DNA from: Yinghuangia soli
GTDB taxonomy: Bacteria > Actinomycetota > Actinomycetes > Streptomycetales > Streptomycetaceae
Assembly (NCBI RefSeq): GCF_021502675.1
Contig: NZ_JAKFHA010000020.1
Location: 61,042-125,041, forward strand
Reading direction: 5' to 3'
DNA length: 64,000 nt
In this document: one piece after another, positions 47,326 through 56,352 of the stretch
Numbering within the stretch: position 1 is the first letter of the stretch
How the letters are laid out: every line of letters begins with the position of its first letter
Program-made: the position numbers and the translations under genes
Notes under the pieces: model-generated
Database searches by the model: none
Seen by the model: only the letters and a program-made list of their open reading frames with translations
Told to the model about the DNA's origin: nothing

Positions 47326-47832
47326 TCAGGCCAGGCCCACGGCTTCGGCGAGGGTGCGTCCCCAGGTGTCGAGGGGACCCAGAGAGGCGGGCACGGCCAA
47401 TCCGAGTACTGCGGCCACGAGCGCGGCGGGCACCAGCAGCGAGCCGACCACGCACGATGACTCGGTGGGCTCCAGTTCGACCTCTGCCCCGGCCTCGGCG
47501 GCGTAGCGGGGGATCTGCATCGGCTTGCCGACCGACGCGGCCATGCTCAGCGACACCACCACCAGCAGGATCCCGAAGGCGATGACGAGCCCCGTCACGA
47601 CGGCCCCCAGCGCGGCGTACAGGGCAAGTCCCCAGATCAGCCCGTCGCGCCACGCGTACGCGAAGCCGATGGACACCACACAGGTGGTCAGCAGCACAAC
47701 GGCCACCGTGAAGACCGTCCAGATCAGGAACAGTCCGGCGAGGACCACGGCCGCAGGCCGTCGCACCCGGAGTTCGACGAGGTCCTCGTCGTCGGAGAGT
47801 CGCGGGTGGCCTTCGGTTCCGTGGTCGCTCAT
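47326..47832 (-). CDS. small integral membrane protein
   Basis: 168 residues from ATG 47832 (GGGGA 7 nt upstream). An acidic N-terminus (DDEDLVELRV) precedes hydrophobic segments AAVVLAGLFLIWTVFTVAVVLLTTCVVSI, LIWGLALYAALGAVVTGLVIAFGILLVVVSLSM and SLLVPAALVAAVLGLAV. No family recognised. It lies upstream of, and in the same direction as, the PadR operon, about 110 bp away. Confidence 0.65.
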   Translation of the reverse strand: MSDHGTEGHPRLSDDEDLVELRVRRPAAVVLAGLFLIWTVFTVAVVLLTTCVVSIGFAYAWRDGLIWGLALYAALGAVVTGLVIAFGILLVVVSLSMAASVGKPMQIPRYAAEAGAEVELEPTESSCVVGSLLVPAALVAAVLGLAVPASLGPLDTWGRTLAEAVGLA

Positions 47833-48258
47833 CGTCGCATCCCCCTGTGCCGTGTGCCGAAAGGTCCCTCGAAGCGTCGTCCAATCCCACCAAGGCAAAA
47901 CGGAGTTCGTCTACGTGTACGTCTCGGAGGACCGATCGGCCTGCGGTCCCCTACGTACGGCGTACTCGATGACGAGGTTCACTCCCACGGCCAGTGCGGC
48001 GTTTCTCCACCTGCTCGCCGACCTCGGCCTCTACCCCGGCAACGGGCGGCCTCTTCGACGGCCTCGGTGGCGACGACAAGCAGCGCCTCGGGCTCCCGGC
48101 GAGCAACCGGCGCACCCGGGTTCGCGGCACCGGGTGCTGCGCCGGGGCGCGGCGAAATCGGGCGGAAACATGCGTCGGGGAGTCTTGCGTCGCAGCATGG
48201 GCGCAGTCGGGGGCCGGGCCGTCGGCGGGCGCCTGCACGAGCCGACGATCGGAGCGAC
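47833..48258. other. 426-bp gap without a supported gene
   Basis: It lies between the divergent membrane-protein and deaminase genes and should contain both promoters. Several overlapping frames are open, none with family motifs or a convincing ribosome site. A decayed gene cannot be excluded. Confidence 0.4.
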
Positions 48259-48867
48259 ATGGACAGGCTTGCACTTGCCACGGCATTCGGAGCGGAACTG
48301 CCGGCCTGGGTGGCGGACGAACTTGCGGACGTCCCGGACGTGTTGGCCACCGCCGAAGACCGCATGAAGGTCGTGCACCGGCTCGCCGACCGCAACCACC
48401 GCGAGGACACGGGCGGCCCCTTCGCCGCCCTGGTGGTCGAATCGGGGACCGGGCGGGTCGTGTCCGCAGGCGTCAACGTCGTCCTTGCCTCCGGACTGTC
48501 GTCCACGCACGCCGAAGTGGTGGCACTGTCCCTGGCCCAAGTGCGCCTCGGCACGTGGAACCTGGGCGCCGACGGCAGGCCGGACCTCGAACTGGTCGTC
48601 AACTGGCGTCCCTGCGCGATGTGTTACGGGGCCACTCTGTGGTCGGGCGTCCGCGGCCTGGTCATCGCGGGCGACGGCCCCGAGTTGGAAGCGCTGACCG
48701 GCTTCGACGAGGGGCCGGTACGCGATGACTGGCTCGACCAGCTCACGCAGCGCGGTATCGCCGTGACCTGCGACGTCCTGCGCGACGAGGCACTCGCCGT
48801 GTTCCGTTCCTACGGCGCCCGCGACGACGCTCTGGTCTACAACGCCCGCGGCGGCACCGGGCGCTGA
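48259..48867 (+). CDS. nucleoside/base deaminase (guanine deaminase-like CDA fold)
   Basis: 202 residues. Zinc site: His84 and Glu86 in SSTHAEVVALSLAQ and Cys119/Cys122 in NWRPCAMCYGATLWSG. The sequence HAE plus PCAMCYGA and the tail FRSYGARDDALVYNARGG resemble bacterial guanine deaminase-like enzymes and related nucleoside deaminases. It replaces an amino group by oxygen on a purine or pyrimidine. ATG 48259 is preceded by GGAG. A single gene; substrate not certain. Confidence 0.85.
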   Translation: MDRLALATAFGAELPAWVADELADVPDVLATAEDRMKVVHRLADRNHREDTGGPFAALVVESGTGRVVSAGVNVVLASGLSSTHAEVVALSLAQVRLGTWNLGADGRPDLELVVNWRPCAMCYGATLWSGVRGLVIAGDGPELEALTGFDEGPVRDDWLDQLTQRGIAVTCDVLRDEALAVFRSYGARDDALVYNARGGTGR

Positions 48868-48994
48868 GCGCGGGCGGTCGGCCGAGCCGGGCTGGGCCGG
48901 CTGAGCACGGGCGGTCGTCAGCCGGCCCGGGCCGGGCCGGAGTCCTCGTCCTGTCCCGTAGCCGCACAGCCGACGCCGCCGACTACTTCGGCCT

Positions 48995-49045
48995 GCCCCG
49001 CGAACGCACGTCGCGGTGAACCGTCCGTGCGTTTTGCCGCGGGGC
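48995..49045. terminator. long hairpin between convergent deaminase and xylB genes
   Basis: GCCCCGCG plus AACGCACG (48995-49010) pair with CGTGCGTT (49026-49033) and CGCGGGGC (49038-49045), with a 4-base bulge TTGC and a 15-base loop. Positioned to stop transcription from both sides. Confidence 0.6.
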
Positions 49046-49089
49046 TGGTCGGTGGTGACGTGCGCGGGAGTGGGTCTGCGCGACGGTGG

Positions 49090-50514
49090 CTAATGGCGGG
49101 GCACGTTCAGGACGTGGTCTCTGGCTTCCGCGTAGCGGGGGCGGATCGACGGGGCGGCGGTGTCGGCGTCGTAGAGGAGGGTGCCCGGGTAGGGGTGGTA
49201 CGCCGGGGGTTCGGTGCCCGGGCCCGTCAGGGTCCAGGCGGCCTGGCGGGCTGCGCCGAGGGCGACGTACTCGGCGGGGCGCGGGACCGAGACGGGGAGG
49301 CCGAGGACGTCCGGGGCGATGCGGCGGACGGCTTCGGCCTGGGCTGCGCCGCCGACCAGCGAGACCTGGTCGACGGCGATGCCCTGGGCGCGCAGGGCGT
49401 CCAGGCCGTCGGCCAGTCCGCAGAGCATGCCCTCGACGGCGGCCCGGGCGAAGTGCCGCGGGGTGGCGTTGTCCAGGGTGAGGCCGTGGACGGCGCCGGT
49501 GGCGTCCGGGCGGTCGGGGGTGCGTTCGCCGGCGAGGTAGGGGACCAGGACGAGGCCGCCCGCGCCGGGCGGGGCGTCCAGGGCCAGTTCGGAGAGTGCG
49601 TCGTGGTCGATGCCGAGCATGGTGGCGGCGGCGTCCAGGACGCGTGCGGCGTTGAGGGTGCAGACGAGGGGCAGGAAGGAGCCGGTGGCGTCGGCGAAGC
49701 CGGCGACTGCTCCGGTGGGGTCGGCGGCGGGCGCCTCGGAGACGGCGAATACCGTGCCGGACGTCCCGAGGGACACGACGACATGGCCGGGTCCGATGCC
49801 GAGCCCAAGCGCGGTCGCCATGTTGTCGCCGGTGCCCGAGCCGACGGTGACCCCGCCCGGCGTGCGGCCCGCGGGCTCGGCGGCGGCGACAAGCCGCGGG
49901 ACGGTCGGGGTACGGCCTGTCGCGAGGGCCAGCAGGTCGGGCCGCCAGGCCCGTTCGGCCGGTGCGTAGTAGCCGGTCCCGGAGGCGTCGCCGTGGTCGG
50001 TGGTGAGGCCGCCGAGGCCGCCGGCGCAGCCGCGGAGGCGCCAGGTGAGCCAGTCGTGCGGCAGGCAGACCGCGGCGGTGGCGGCCATGGCGTCCGGTTC
50101 GCGCTCGGCGAGCCAGCGCAGTTTGGCGACCGTGAACGAGGCGGGCGGGACGCTGCCGGTGTCGCGCGCCCACGCGGCCGGTCCGCCGTGTTCGCGGACG
50201 AGGTCGCGGGCGGCGGCGGCCGAGCGGGTGTCGTTCCACAGGAGCGCGGGCCGTACGACCGCCCCGTCATCGTCCAGGCAGACCATGCCGTGCTGCTGCG
50301 CGGCCACCGACACGGCGTCCACCCCGTCGAGCCCGCCGGCCCGGTCCAGGGCCACGAGCAGCGCCTGCCACCAGTGTTCGGGGTCGACCTCGGTGCCCTC
50401 GGGGTGGGCCGCCCGGCCGGACCGCACGACGACGCCGGTCCGCGCGTCGCACACGAGGACCTTGCAGGACTGCGTGGACGAGTCGATTCCCGCGACCAAC
50501 CGGCGCCGCTGCAT
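49090..50514 (-). CDS. xylB: xylulokinase
   Basis: 474 residues, FGGY kinase. [22 protein letters not shown] is the first phosphate-binding motif; [12 protein letters not shown] and ALLWNDTRS contain substrate residues; [17 protein letters not shown] (catalytic Asp) and [13 protein letters not shown] are the second half; [25 protein letters not shown] is the adenosine region. Phosphorylates D-xylulose at O5. It starts one base after the xylA stop, so the two form a coupled operon. Confidence 0.9.
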   Translation of the reverse strand: MQRRRLVAGIDSSTQSCKVLVCDARTGVVVRSGRAAHPEGTEVDPEHWWQALLVALDRAGGLDGVDAVSVAAQQHGMVCLDDDGAVVRPALLWNDTRSAAAARDLVREHGGPAAWARDTGSVPPASFTVAKLRWLAEREPDAMAATAAVCLPHDWLTWRLRGCAGGLGGLTTDHGDASGTGYYAPAERAWRPDLLALATGRTPTVPRLVAAAEPAGRTPGGVTVGSGTGDNMATALGLGIGPGHVVVSLGTSGTVFAVSEAPAADPTGAVAGFADATGSFLPLVCTLNAARVLDAAATMLGIDHDALSELALDAPPGAGGLVLVPYLAGERTPDRPDATGAVHGLTLDNATPRHFARAAVEGMLCGLADGLDALRAQGIAVDQVSLVGGAAQAEAVRRIAPDVLGLPVSVPRPAEYVALGAARQAAWTLTGPGTEPPAYHPYPGTLLYDADTAAPSIRPRYAEARDHVLNVPRH

Positions 50515-50515
50515 G

Positions 50516-51673
50516 TCAGCGGGTCCCGAGAAGGTGCTCGAGCGCCAGTTGGTCGAGGCGTTCGACGTTGCACTCGCGGGCTCCGGCCACGTCCGGGTCG
50601 AACGCGTCGGCGGCCAGGTCCGCGTACGTCTCGCCGGGGGCGAGCGTGGGCAGCGACAGTTCCGGGACCTGGGCGGCGGCGAGGGCCTCCTGTACCTCGG
50701 GATCGGCCCGGAAGGCGCGCACGCGCTCGCGCAGGATGAGGTACGTCCGCATGTTGGCGGCCGCCGCGTCCCAGACCCCTCGCGGCCCTTCGGTGCGCAG
50801 CGGCTTGAAGTCGAAGTGCCGGGGCCCGTCGTAGCCGCCGTGCTCCAGCAGGTCGACCAGGAAGAACGCGCCGCGCGTGTTGCCGTGGCCGAACACCAGG
50901 TCCTGGTCGAACCGGGCGCCGTTCTGCCCGTTGAGGTCGATGTGGAAGAGCTTGCCGGCCCACAGCGCCTGCCCGACCCCGTGCACGATGTTGAGCCCGG
51001 CCATCTCCTCGTGTCCGACCTCGGGGTTGACCCCGACCATCTCGGGGCGGTCCAGTTGCGCGATGAACGCAAGGGCGTGGCCGACGGTCGGCAGCAGGAT
51101 GTCGCCGCGCGGCTCGTTGGGCTTCGGTTCGAGCGCGAAGCGCAGGTCGTAGCCGCGGTCGACGACGTACTGGCACATCAGGTCGACGGCTTCGCGGAAG
51201 CGGTCCAGCGCGGCCGGGATGTTCTTGGCGGCGTCCGACTCGGTGCCCTCGCGGCCGCCCCACATGACGTAGGTGCGGGCGCCGAGTTCGGCGGCGAGGT
51301 CGATGTTGCGCATCACCTTGCGGAGTGCGTAGCGGCGTACGCCCCGGTCGTTGGAGGTGAACGCGCCGTCCTTGAAGACCGGGTGCGTGAAGAGGTTCGT
51401 GGTCGCCATCGGCACGACCATGCCGGTCTCGTCGAGGGCGGTCCGGAAGCGGGCGACGGCCTTCTCGCGGGCGGCCTCGTCCGAGCCGGGCGGGATGAGG
51501 TCGTCGTCGTGGAACGTGACGCCGTACGCTCCGAGTTCGGCGAGGCGGTGCACGGTGTCGACGGGGTCGAGCGGCAGCCGGCTCGCGTCGCCGAACGCAT
51601 CGCGGGCCGGCCAGCCGACCGTCCACAATCCGAAGCTGAAACGGTCTTCCGGGGTGGGGCGGTAGTCGGTCAC
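50516..51673 (-). CDS. xylA: xylose isomerase
   Basis: 385 residues from GTG 51673, chosen because GGAGG lies 6 nt upstream; the longer TTG frame at 51688 is not needed and would place the start in the operator flank. The N-terminus ([27 protein letters not shown]) matches Streptomyces glucose/xylose isomerases. Catalytic His in [11 protein letters not shown], metal ligands in [27 protein letters not shown] and [22 protein letters not shown]. Converts D-xylose to D-xylulose with Mg2+ or Mn2+. Confidence 0.95.
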   Translation of the reverse strand: MTDYRPTPEDRFSFGLWTVGWPARDAFGDASRLPLDPVDTVHRLAELGAYGVTFHDDDLIPPGSDEAAREKAVARFRTALDETGMVVPMATTNLFTHPVFKDGAFTSNDRGVRRYALRKVMRNIDLAAELGARTYVMWGGREGTESDAAKNIPAALDRFREAVDLMCQYVVDRGYDLRFALEPKPNEPRGDILLPTVGHALAFIAQLDRPEMVGVNPEVGHEEMAGLNIVHGVGQALWAGKLFHIDLNGQNGARFDQDLVFGHGNTRGAFFLVDLLEHGGYDGPRHFDFKPLRTEGPRGVWDAAAANMRTYLILRERVRAFRADPEVQEALAAAQVPELSLPTLAPGETYADLAADAFDPDVAGARECNVERLDQLALEHLLGTR

Positions 51674-51688
51674 GACGAACCTCCGCAA

Positions 51689-51715
51689 TGATTAGTCCAG
51701 CACATGGACTAATCA
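51689..51715. promoter_or_regulatory. XylR (ROK) operator
   Basis: TGATTAGTCCA (51689-51699), GCACA, TGGACTAATCA (51705-51715): perfect 11-bp arms, AT-rich against the background. It lies 15 bases upstream of xylA and faces the divergent ROK gene, exactly where a repressor of both would bind. Confidence 0.75.
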
Positions 51716-51818
51716 AGTGGGTCCGGTCGGCGGCGTCAAGTCCTTGGCACGTTGCAAAGGCGTGTCGCCGAGAACGAGTTCCGCCTCGGGGGCGGACGGG
51801 AGGGACGGGAGGGGCGGC

Positions 51819-53060
51819 ATGGCCCAGGCGTCGGAGCCGGTACGGCACACCGGCATGCGCGAGCACAACCTGTCGCTGGTGCTGGGGGCGATCGTGCGGC
51901 ACGGGTCGGTCACGCGCGCCCGGGCGGCCGAGCTCACCGGTCTGACCAAGACCACGGTGTCGGGACTGGTCGCCGCGCTGACCGAGGCCGGTTTCGTCGC
52001 CCCGGCCGACGCCCGGGCGGACGCCGACGGTCCGGGAGCACGCGGCGAACGCAGCGGACGCGGCCCCGGACGGCCGGGCGCCCCCGTGGCCGTCTCCGGA
52101 GCCCGGCACGCCGGCCTCGGGCTCGCGGTCGACGCCGACGGGCTGTCCGCGTTCGTCCTCGACCTGCACGGCACGGCACGGGCCCACGAGGTCGTCGTCC
52201 GCGACAACCGCACCCGTGCGCCGGACGCGGTGGCCGCCGAACTGGGCGACCTGGCACGTCGCATGCTCGACCGCGCGGGCGCCCAAGGCCTCACCGCGGC
52301 CGGCCTCGCGCTGGCACTCCCGGGGCTGGTCGACCGGCGCGGGGGCGACGGCCGGACCGTGCTGCGCTTCGCCCCCAACCTCGGATGGCGCAACGTCGCG
52401 CCGGACGCCCTGCTGGCCGCCCACCTGCCGCCCCTCAGGCTGCCGCCCGAGACCGGCAACGAGGCCAACTTCGCGGCGCTGGCCGAGCGTTGGTCGGGCG
52501 TCGGGGCCGGACTCGGCGACTACATCCACGTATCCGCGGAGGTCGGCATCGGGGCCGGCCTGATCATCGGCGGCGAACTCTTCCGCGGGACGCACGGACT
52601 GGCCGGCGAACTCGGCCACTGCCTGGTCGAGCCGGACGGGGCCCTCTGCGGCTGCGGCAGCCGCGGGTGCCTGGAGCAGTACGCGAGCATCGACGCGATG
52701 CTGCGCGCCGCCGGGTCCGACGTGGCGGAGCCGACCGCGGCCGCCCTGCTGGCCGCGCTGACCGCGGGCCGGCCGACCGCGCTCGCCGCCGTCGAACGGG
52801 CCGGTCGGGCGGTCGGCGCGGCCCTGGTCTCCGCGATCAACCTGCTCGATCTGGACGCCGTCGTGCTGGGCGGCGGCTACGTCCCGCTGGCGCCCTGGCT
52901 GTCCGGTCCGGTGCGGGACGCCCTGGCCCGCGGCCCCGGGCGCCTACGCGGCACGGCGCCGCACCTCGCGGTCTCCACACTCGGCCGGTACGCCCCGGCC
53001 AGGGGCGCAGCAGGCTCGGTCGTCCGACGCCTCCTGGCCGACCCGGCCCTGGTGATCTGA
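51819..53060 (+). CDS. xylR: ROK family repressor of xylose genes
   Basis: 413 residues from ATG 51819 (GGGAGGGG just upstream). N-terminal winged helix (MREHNLSLVLGAIVRHGSVTRARAAELTGLTKTTVSGLVAALTEAGFV), a low-complexity linker, then the ROK kinase-like fold with GNEANFAALAERW and the zinc motif CGCGSRGCLEQY. ROK repressors bind the sugar in the C-terminal domain. Divergent from xylA with a palindrome between them, so xylose or xylulose control of xylAB and itself is expected. Confidence 0.85.
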   Translation: MAQASEPVRHTGMREHNLSLVLGAIVRHGSVTRARAAELTGLTKTTVSGLVAALTEAGFVAPADARADADGPGARGERSGRGPGRPGAPVAVSGARHAGLGLAVDADGLSAFVLDLHGTARAHEVVVRDNRTRAPDAVAAELGDLARRMLDRAGAQGLTAAGLALALPGLVDRRGGDGRTVLRFAPNLGWRNVAPDALLAAHLPPLRLPPETGNEANFAALAERWSGVGAGLGDYIHVSAEVGIGAGLIIGGELFRGTHGLAGELGHCLVEPDGALCGCGSRGCLEQYASIDAMLRAAGSDVAEPTAAALLAALTAGRPTALAAVERAGRAVGAALVSAINLLDLDAVVLGGGYVPLAPWLSGPVRDALARGPGRLRGTAPHLAVSTLGRYAPARGAAGSVVRRLLADPALVI

Positions 53061-53136
53061 CCCGCCCCCGCGGAACCGTGCGGCTGCCCGGCACGACGCC
53101 GGACCTCCTGACCGCAGTCCCGCGGCGCCGCTGCCT

Positions 53137-53169
53137 GCCGCCGCCCGCCGCCCGCCGCCCGCCGCCCGC
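53137..53169 (+). repeat. GCCGCCC tandem repeats after xylR
   Basis: Four to five copies of a 7-bp GC-only unit (CCGCCCG register), ending 26 bases before the AT-richer promoter region of the second ROK gene. No hairpin partner is seen. Confidence 0.6.
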
Positions 53170-53238
53170 TAAGGGCACACGCACTGTCACCACTTTGTCC
53201 TGAGGGAAGGAAATCTCCCCCAAGAATCTGCGAACTTC

Positions 53239-53267
53239 TTCAACTACCGGGTGAAAGTGGTTAGGTT
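53239..53267 (+). promoter_or_regulatory. promoter of the second ROK gene
   Basis: TTCAAC (53239-53244), 17 nt, TAGGTT (53262-53267). The sequence AAAGT (53254-53258) lies three bases before the -10. The same layout occurs at 55986-56014 before the ABC operon (TTCCAC, 17 nt, TAGCGT, AAAGT three bases before), suggesting common control. Confidence 0.5.
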
Positions 53268-53352
53268 CGCCCCTGGTCGCCCTCGACGGAGACGATGGGA
53301 CGTCGTCCGGCGCACGCCGGGCGATCGGCATCGACGGGTACGCGATGGGGGA

Positions 53353-54582
53353 ATGGTGCACGATGCAGCAGGTACCGCGGAGTCCGACGTCATGCGCGCG
53401 GCGACGCGTCCGGAGAACGGGCATCAGTCGCGCCTGCTCGGCCTCCTGCGCGACGGGGGGCCGAGATCGCGCGCGGAGCTGGGCGACCTCGTGCACATGT
53501 CGCGTTCCAAGGTCGCCGTCGAACTGGACCGCCTCACCGAGCTGGGCCTGATCCGCAACGCCGGACTCGCCGCCTCGCGCGGCGGCCGCCGTTCGGGCAT
53601 CGTCTGCCTGGACCCGTCGCTGCGCTTCGTCGGCATCGACATCGGCGCGACCTCGGTCGGCGTCGCCGTCACCGACGGTGAACTCCAGGTCCTGGGACGC
53701 CTTTTGGAGCCCTGCGACGTACGCCGGGGCCCCGAGGCGGTGCTCGGCCTCGCGCTCTCCCTGGTCGCCAAGATGCGCGACCAGGGCCTGCTGCCCGAAG
53801 TCCACGGCGTGGGGCTCGGCATACCCGGCCCGGTGAGTTTCCGCGAGGGCGTCCCCGTGGTGCCGCCGATCATGCCGGGCTGGGACCGCTACCCGGTACG
53901 GGAGACGCTCGGCCACGAGTTGGGATGCCCCGTCCAGGTCGACAACGACGTGAACATCATGGCGGTCGGCGAGCGGCACGCGGGCTCGGCGCGCTCGGTC
54001 GACGACTTCCTGTTCGTGAAGATCGGGACCGGCATCGGCTGCGGGATCGTCGTCAACGGCGGTGTGTACCGCGGCGCTTCGGGAAGTGCCGGCGACATCG
54101 GGCACATCCGGGTCGCGGCCGACGGCCCGACATGCGCCTGCGGCAACACCGGTTGCCTGGAGGCGTTCTTCGGCGGCGCGGCGCTCACCCGCGATGCCAC
54201 CGCGGCCGCCGAGTCGGGCGCGTCCCCGCACCTGGCGGCACGTCTCGCGGAATCCGGGGAGGTCCGGGTCGAGGACGTCGCCCAGGCCATGATGGCCGGC
54301 GACGCCACCGCGATGCGCCTGGTCCGCGCGGGCGGCCGGCGCGTGGGCCAGGTGCTGGCGAGCCTGGTGAGCTTCTTCAACCCCGGCCTGATCGTGCTCG
54401 GCGGGAGCGTGCCGGGCCTGCTCGGACATCCGCTGCTCGCGGAGATCCGCAGCGTCGTCTACCGGCAGTCGCTGCCGTTGGCGACCGGCAACCTCCCCAT
54501 CGTCCTGTCCGAACTCCGCGACACCGCAGGGATCATCGGCGCGACCCGGGTCATCAGCGACCACGTCTTCTCGGCACCCTGA
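53353..54582 (+). CDS. ROK family regulator of the ribose-type ABC module
   Basis: 409 residues from ATG 53353; ATG 53392 with GGAG upstream is an equally plausible start and would remove 13 residues. Winged helix [44 protein letters not shown], then the ROK fold: [84 protein letters not shown] and zinc motif [12 protein letters not shown]. It precedes the isomerase-like gene and sugar ABC genes, so it probably senses their substrate. Confidence 0.83.
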   Translation: MVHDAAGTAESDVMRAATRPENGHQSRLLGLLRDGGPRSRAELGDLVHMSRSKVAVELDRLTELGLIRNAGLAASRGGRRSGIVCLDPSLRFVGIDIGATSVGVAVTDGELQVLGRLLEPCDVRRGPEAVLGLALSLVAKMRDQGLLPEVHGVGLGIPGPVSFREGVPVVPPIMPGWDRYPVRETLGHELGCPVQVDNDVNIMAVGERHAGSARSVDDFLFVKIGTGIGCGIVVNGGVYRGASGSAGDIGHIRVAADGPTCACGNTGCLEAFFGGAALTRDATAAAESGASPHLAARLAESGEVRVEDVAQAMMAGDATAMRLVRAGGRRVGQVLASLVSFFNPGLIVLGGSVPGLLGHPLLAEIRSVVYRQSLPLATGNLPIVLSELRDTAGIIGATRVISDHVFSAP

Positions 54583-54670
54583 CTTTTCTCGGCACGACGC
54601 GAGCACCTCGACAGCCAGACGACCGCACCGCAGAGCCCGTACGGCGGGCCCGGACCAGGGAGAAGGCATC

Positions 54671-55690
54671 ATGGCGCGACCGATCACGCTGTTCACCGGC
54701 CAGTGGGCGGACCTCCCCTTCGAGGAGGTCTGCCGCCTCGCCTCCGAATGGGGCTACGACGGACTCGAAATAGCCTGCTGGGGCGACCACTTCGAGGTCG
54801 ACCGGGCGCTCGCCGAGGACGACTACGTGGCCGGCCGCAAAGCCGTCCTGGACAAGTACGGCCTCAAGGTGTGGGCGATCTCGAACCACCTCGTCGGGCA
54901 GGCCGTGTGCGATGCGGTGATCGACGCCCGGCACGAGGCCATCCTGCCCGCCCGGATCTGGGGCGACGGCTCCCCCGAGGGCGTACGCGCGCGGGCCGCC
55001 GCGGAGATCGCGGACACCGCCCGCGCGGCGGCCCGCCTCGGCGTCCGCACCGTCGTCGGGTTCACCGGTTCGTCGGTGTGGCACACGGTCGCGATGTTCC
55101 CGCCGGTGCCCGAGGCCATGGTCGAGGCCGGCTACCGCGACTTCGCGGACCGCTGGAACCCGATCCTGGACGTGTTCGACGAGGTCGGCGTGCGGTTCGC
55201 GTTCGAGGTCCATCCCAGCGAGATCGCGTACGACTACTGGACCACCGTGCGCATGCTGGAGGCGCTCGACCACCGCCCGGCGTTCGGGCTCAACTGGGAT
55301 CCGTCGCACTTCGTGTGGCAGGACCTGGACCCGGCCGCGTTCATCCTGGACTTCCGCGACCGGATCTACCACGTCGACTGCAAGGACGCGCGGGTGCGCA
55401 CCGGCGACGGCCGCCGCGGCCGGCTCGGCTCGCACCTGCCGTGGGGCGACCCGCGGCGCGGCTGGGACTTCGTCTCCACCGGCTTCGGCGACGTGCCGTG
55501 GCAGGACTGCTTCCGCGCACTGAACTCGATCGGCTACACCGGCCCCATCTCCGTGGAGTGGGAGGACGCCGGCATGAATCGGCTGCACGGCGCCGTCGAG
55601 GCACTGGAGTTCGTACGCCGGTTGAACGCCATCGAGCCGCCCGCGGCGTCGTTCGACAGCGCCTTCTCGTCGGGACCCGCCAAGGACTGA
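54671..55690 (+). CDS. sugar phosphate isomerase/epimerase-like TIM barrel protein
   Basis: 339 residues, AP-endonuclease-2/xylose-isomerase-like TIM barrel. [38 protein letters not shown] opens the barrel; metal ligands probably include Glu in [16 protein letters not shown], Asp/His in [12 protein letters not shown], His/Asp in [11 protein letters not shown] and Glu in [20 protein letters not shown] precedes ATG 54671. Family members epimerise or isomerise (keto)sugars and inosose. With the Gfo/Idh dehydrogenase downstream it suggests oxidation-isomerisation of an imported sugar or polyol. Confidence 0.82.
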   Translation: MARPITLFTGQWADLPFEEVCRLASEWGYDGLEIACWGDHFEVDRALAEDDYVAGRKAVLDKYGLKVWAISNHLVGQAVCDAVIDARHEAILPARIWGDGSPEGVRARAAAEIADTARAAARLGVRTVVGFTGSSVWHTVAMFPPVPEAMVEAGYRDFADRWNPILDVFDEVGVRFAFEVHPSEIAYDYWTTVRMLEALDHRPAFGLNWDPSHFVWQDLDPAAFILDFRDRIYHVDCKDARVRTGDGRRGRLGSHLPWGDPRRGWDFVSTGFGDVPWQDCFRALNSIGYTGPISVEWEDAGMNRLHGAVEALEFVRRLNAIEPPAASFDSAFSSGPAKD

Positions 55691-56352
55691 ACGGGCAGAC
55701 ACCGCACCGCAGTACGCCCGTCCCGCAGCCGGATGGCCGCGCGGCCTGGGCCGCGCGCCCACCGGGGCGGGCCGAACACGCCGCTCCGCCTGGCCGGAGG
55801 CACTTCTTCACCCCGTCGCGAGCCCTCCCACGGAGCTTCCCGCAAGCCCTCCCCCAGGCCGCCCACAGCGGCCCTCGGGCCGCCCGCGACCACCCTCGGC
55901 CTTGCCGTGCCCGGACCACGGGAGACTCCTGTCCGCGACTTCGTCCCGGCTCAGGAAAAATAAAAGAGATATCCCCGCGAAGAACTTCCACTCGGAAGAC
56001 AAAGTCTCTAGCGTGACGGACCACACGGCGAGCGCGAGCGTTCGGCTCCCCGCCGTCGAACCGGCTAGCACCGCAGCGTTCTTCGGCACGGCTCGCCCCC
56101 CGCACCTCCGTTCGGCACCTGCGCTCCACGGGCCCGCGCTTCCGGAATCCCCCGTTCCGGGCAGTGCACCCCCGGCACCGCGCTCCACGGCACATCCGTT
56201 CATCGGCACGCCCGTTCACCGGTACGCCCACTGCACGGAACACCTGTTCCAGGCAGGCCCGTTCATGGCACGCCCGTTCCACGCACGTTCGTCCCTCGGC
56301 ACCGCGCTCTCCGGCCCGTCCTCCACGGAACCGCCCGCGAAGGAGCACCTGT
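55691..56352 (+). promoter_or_regulatory. 662-bp gap with promoter (55986-56014) and long repeat-rich leader
   Basis: An AT-rich island at 55955-56015 contains TTCCAC, 17 nt, TAGCGT. The inverted repeat CTTCC-ACTC-GGAAG (55985-55998) lies over the -35 and AAAGT lies three bases before the -10. The roughly 340-base leader that follows has imperfect repeats of GGCACGCCCGTTC and CGGCACCGCGCTC. No stop interrupts some frames, but none has a ribosome site of its own, so I call no gene. Confidence 0.45.

Noticed and set aside
50516..51688. TTG start at 51688 for xylA
   Set aside because: A GTG at 51673 with GGAGG at the right distance gives the standard Streptomyces XylA N-terminus.
49227..52619. 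1130-codon minus-strand frame
   Set aside because: Shadow running through xylB, xylA and the ROK gene, which all have clear domains in other frames.
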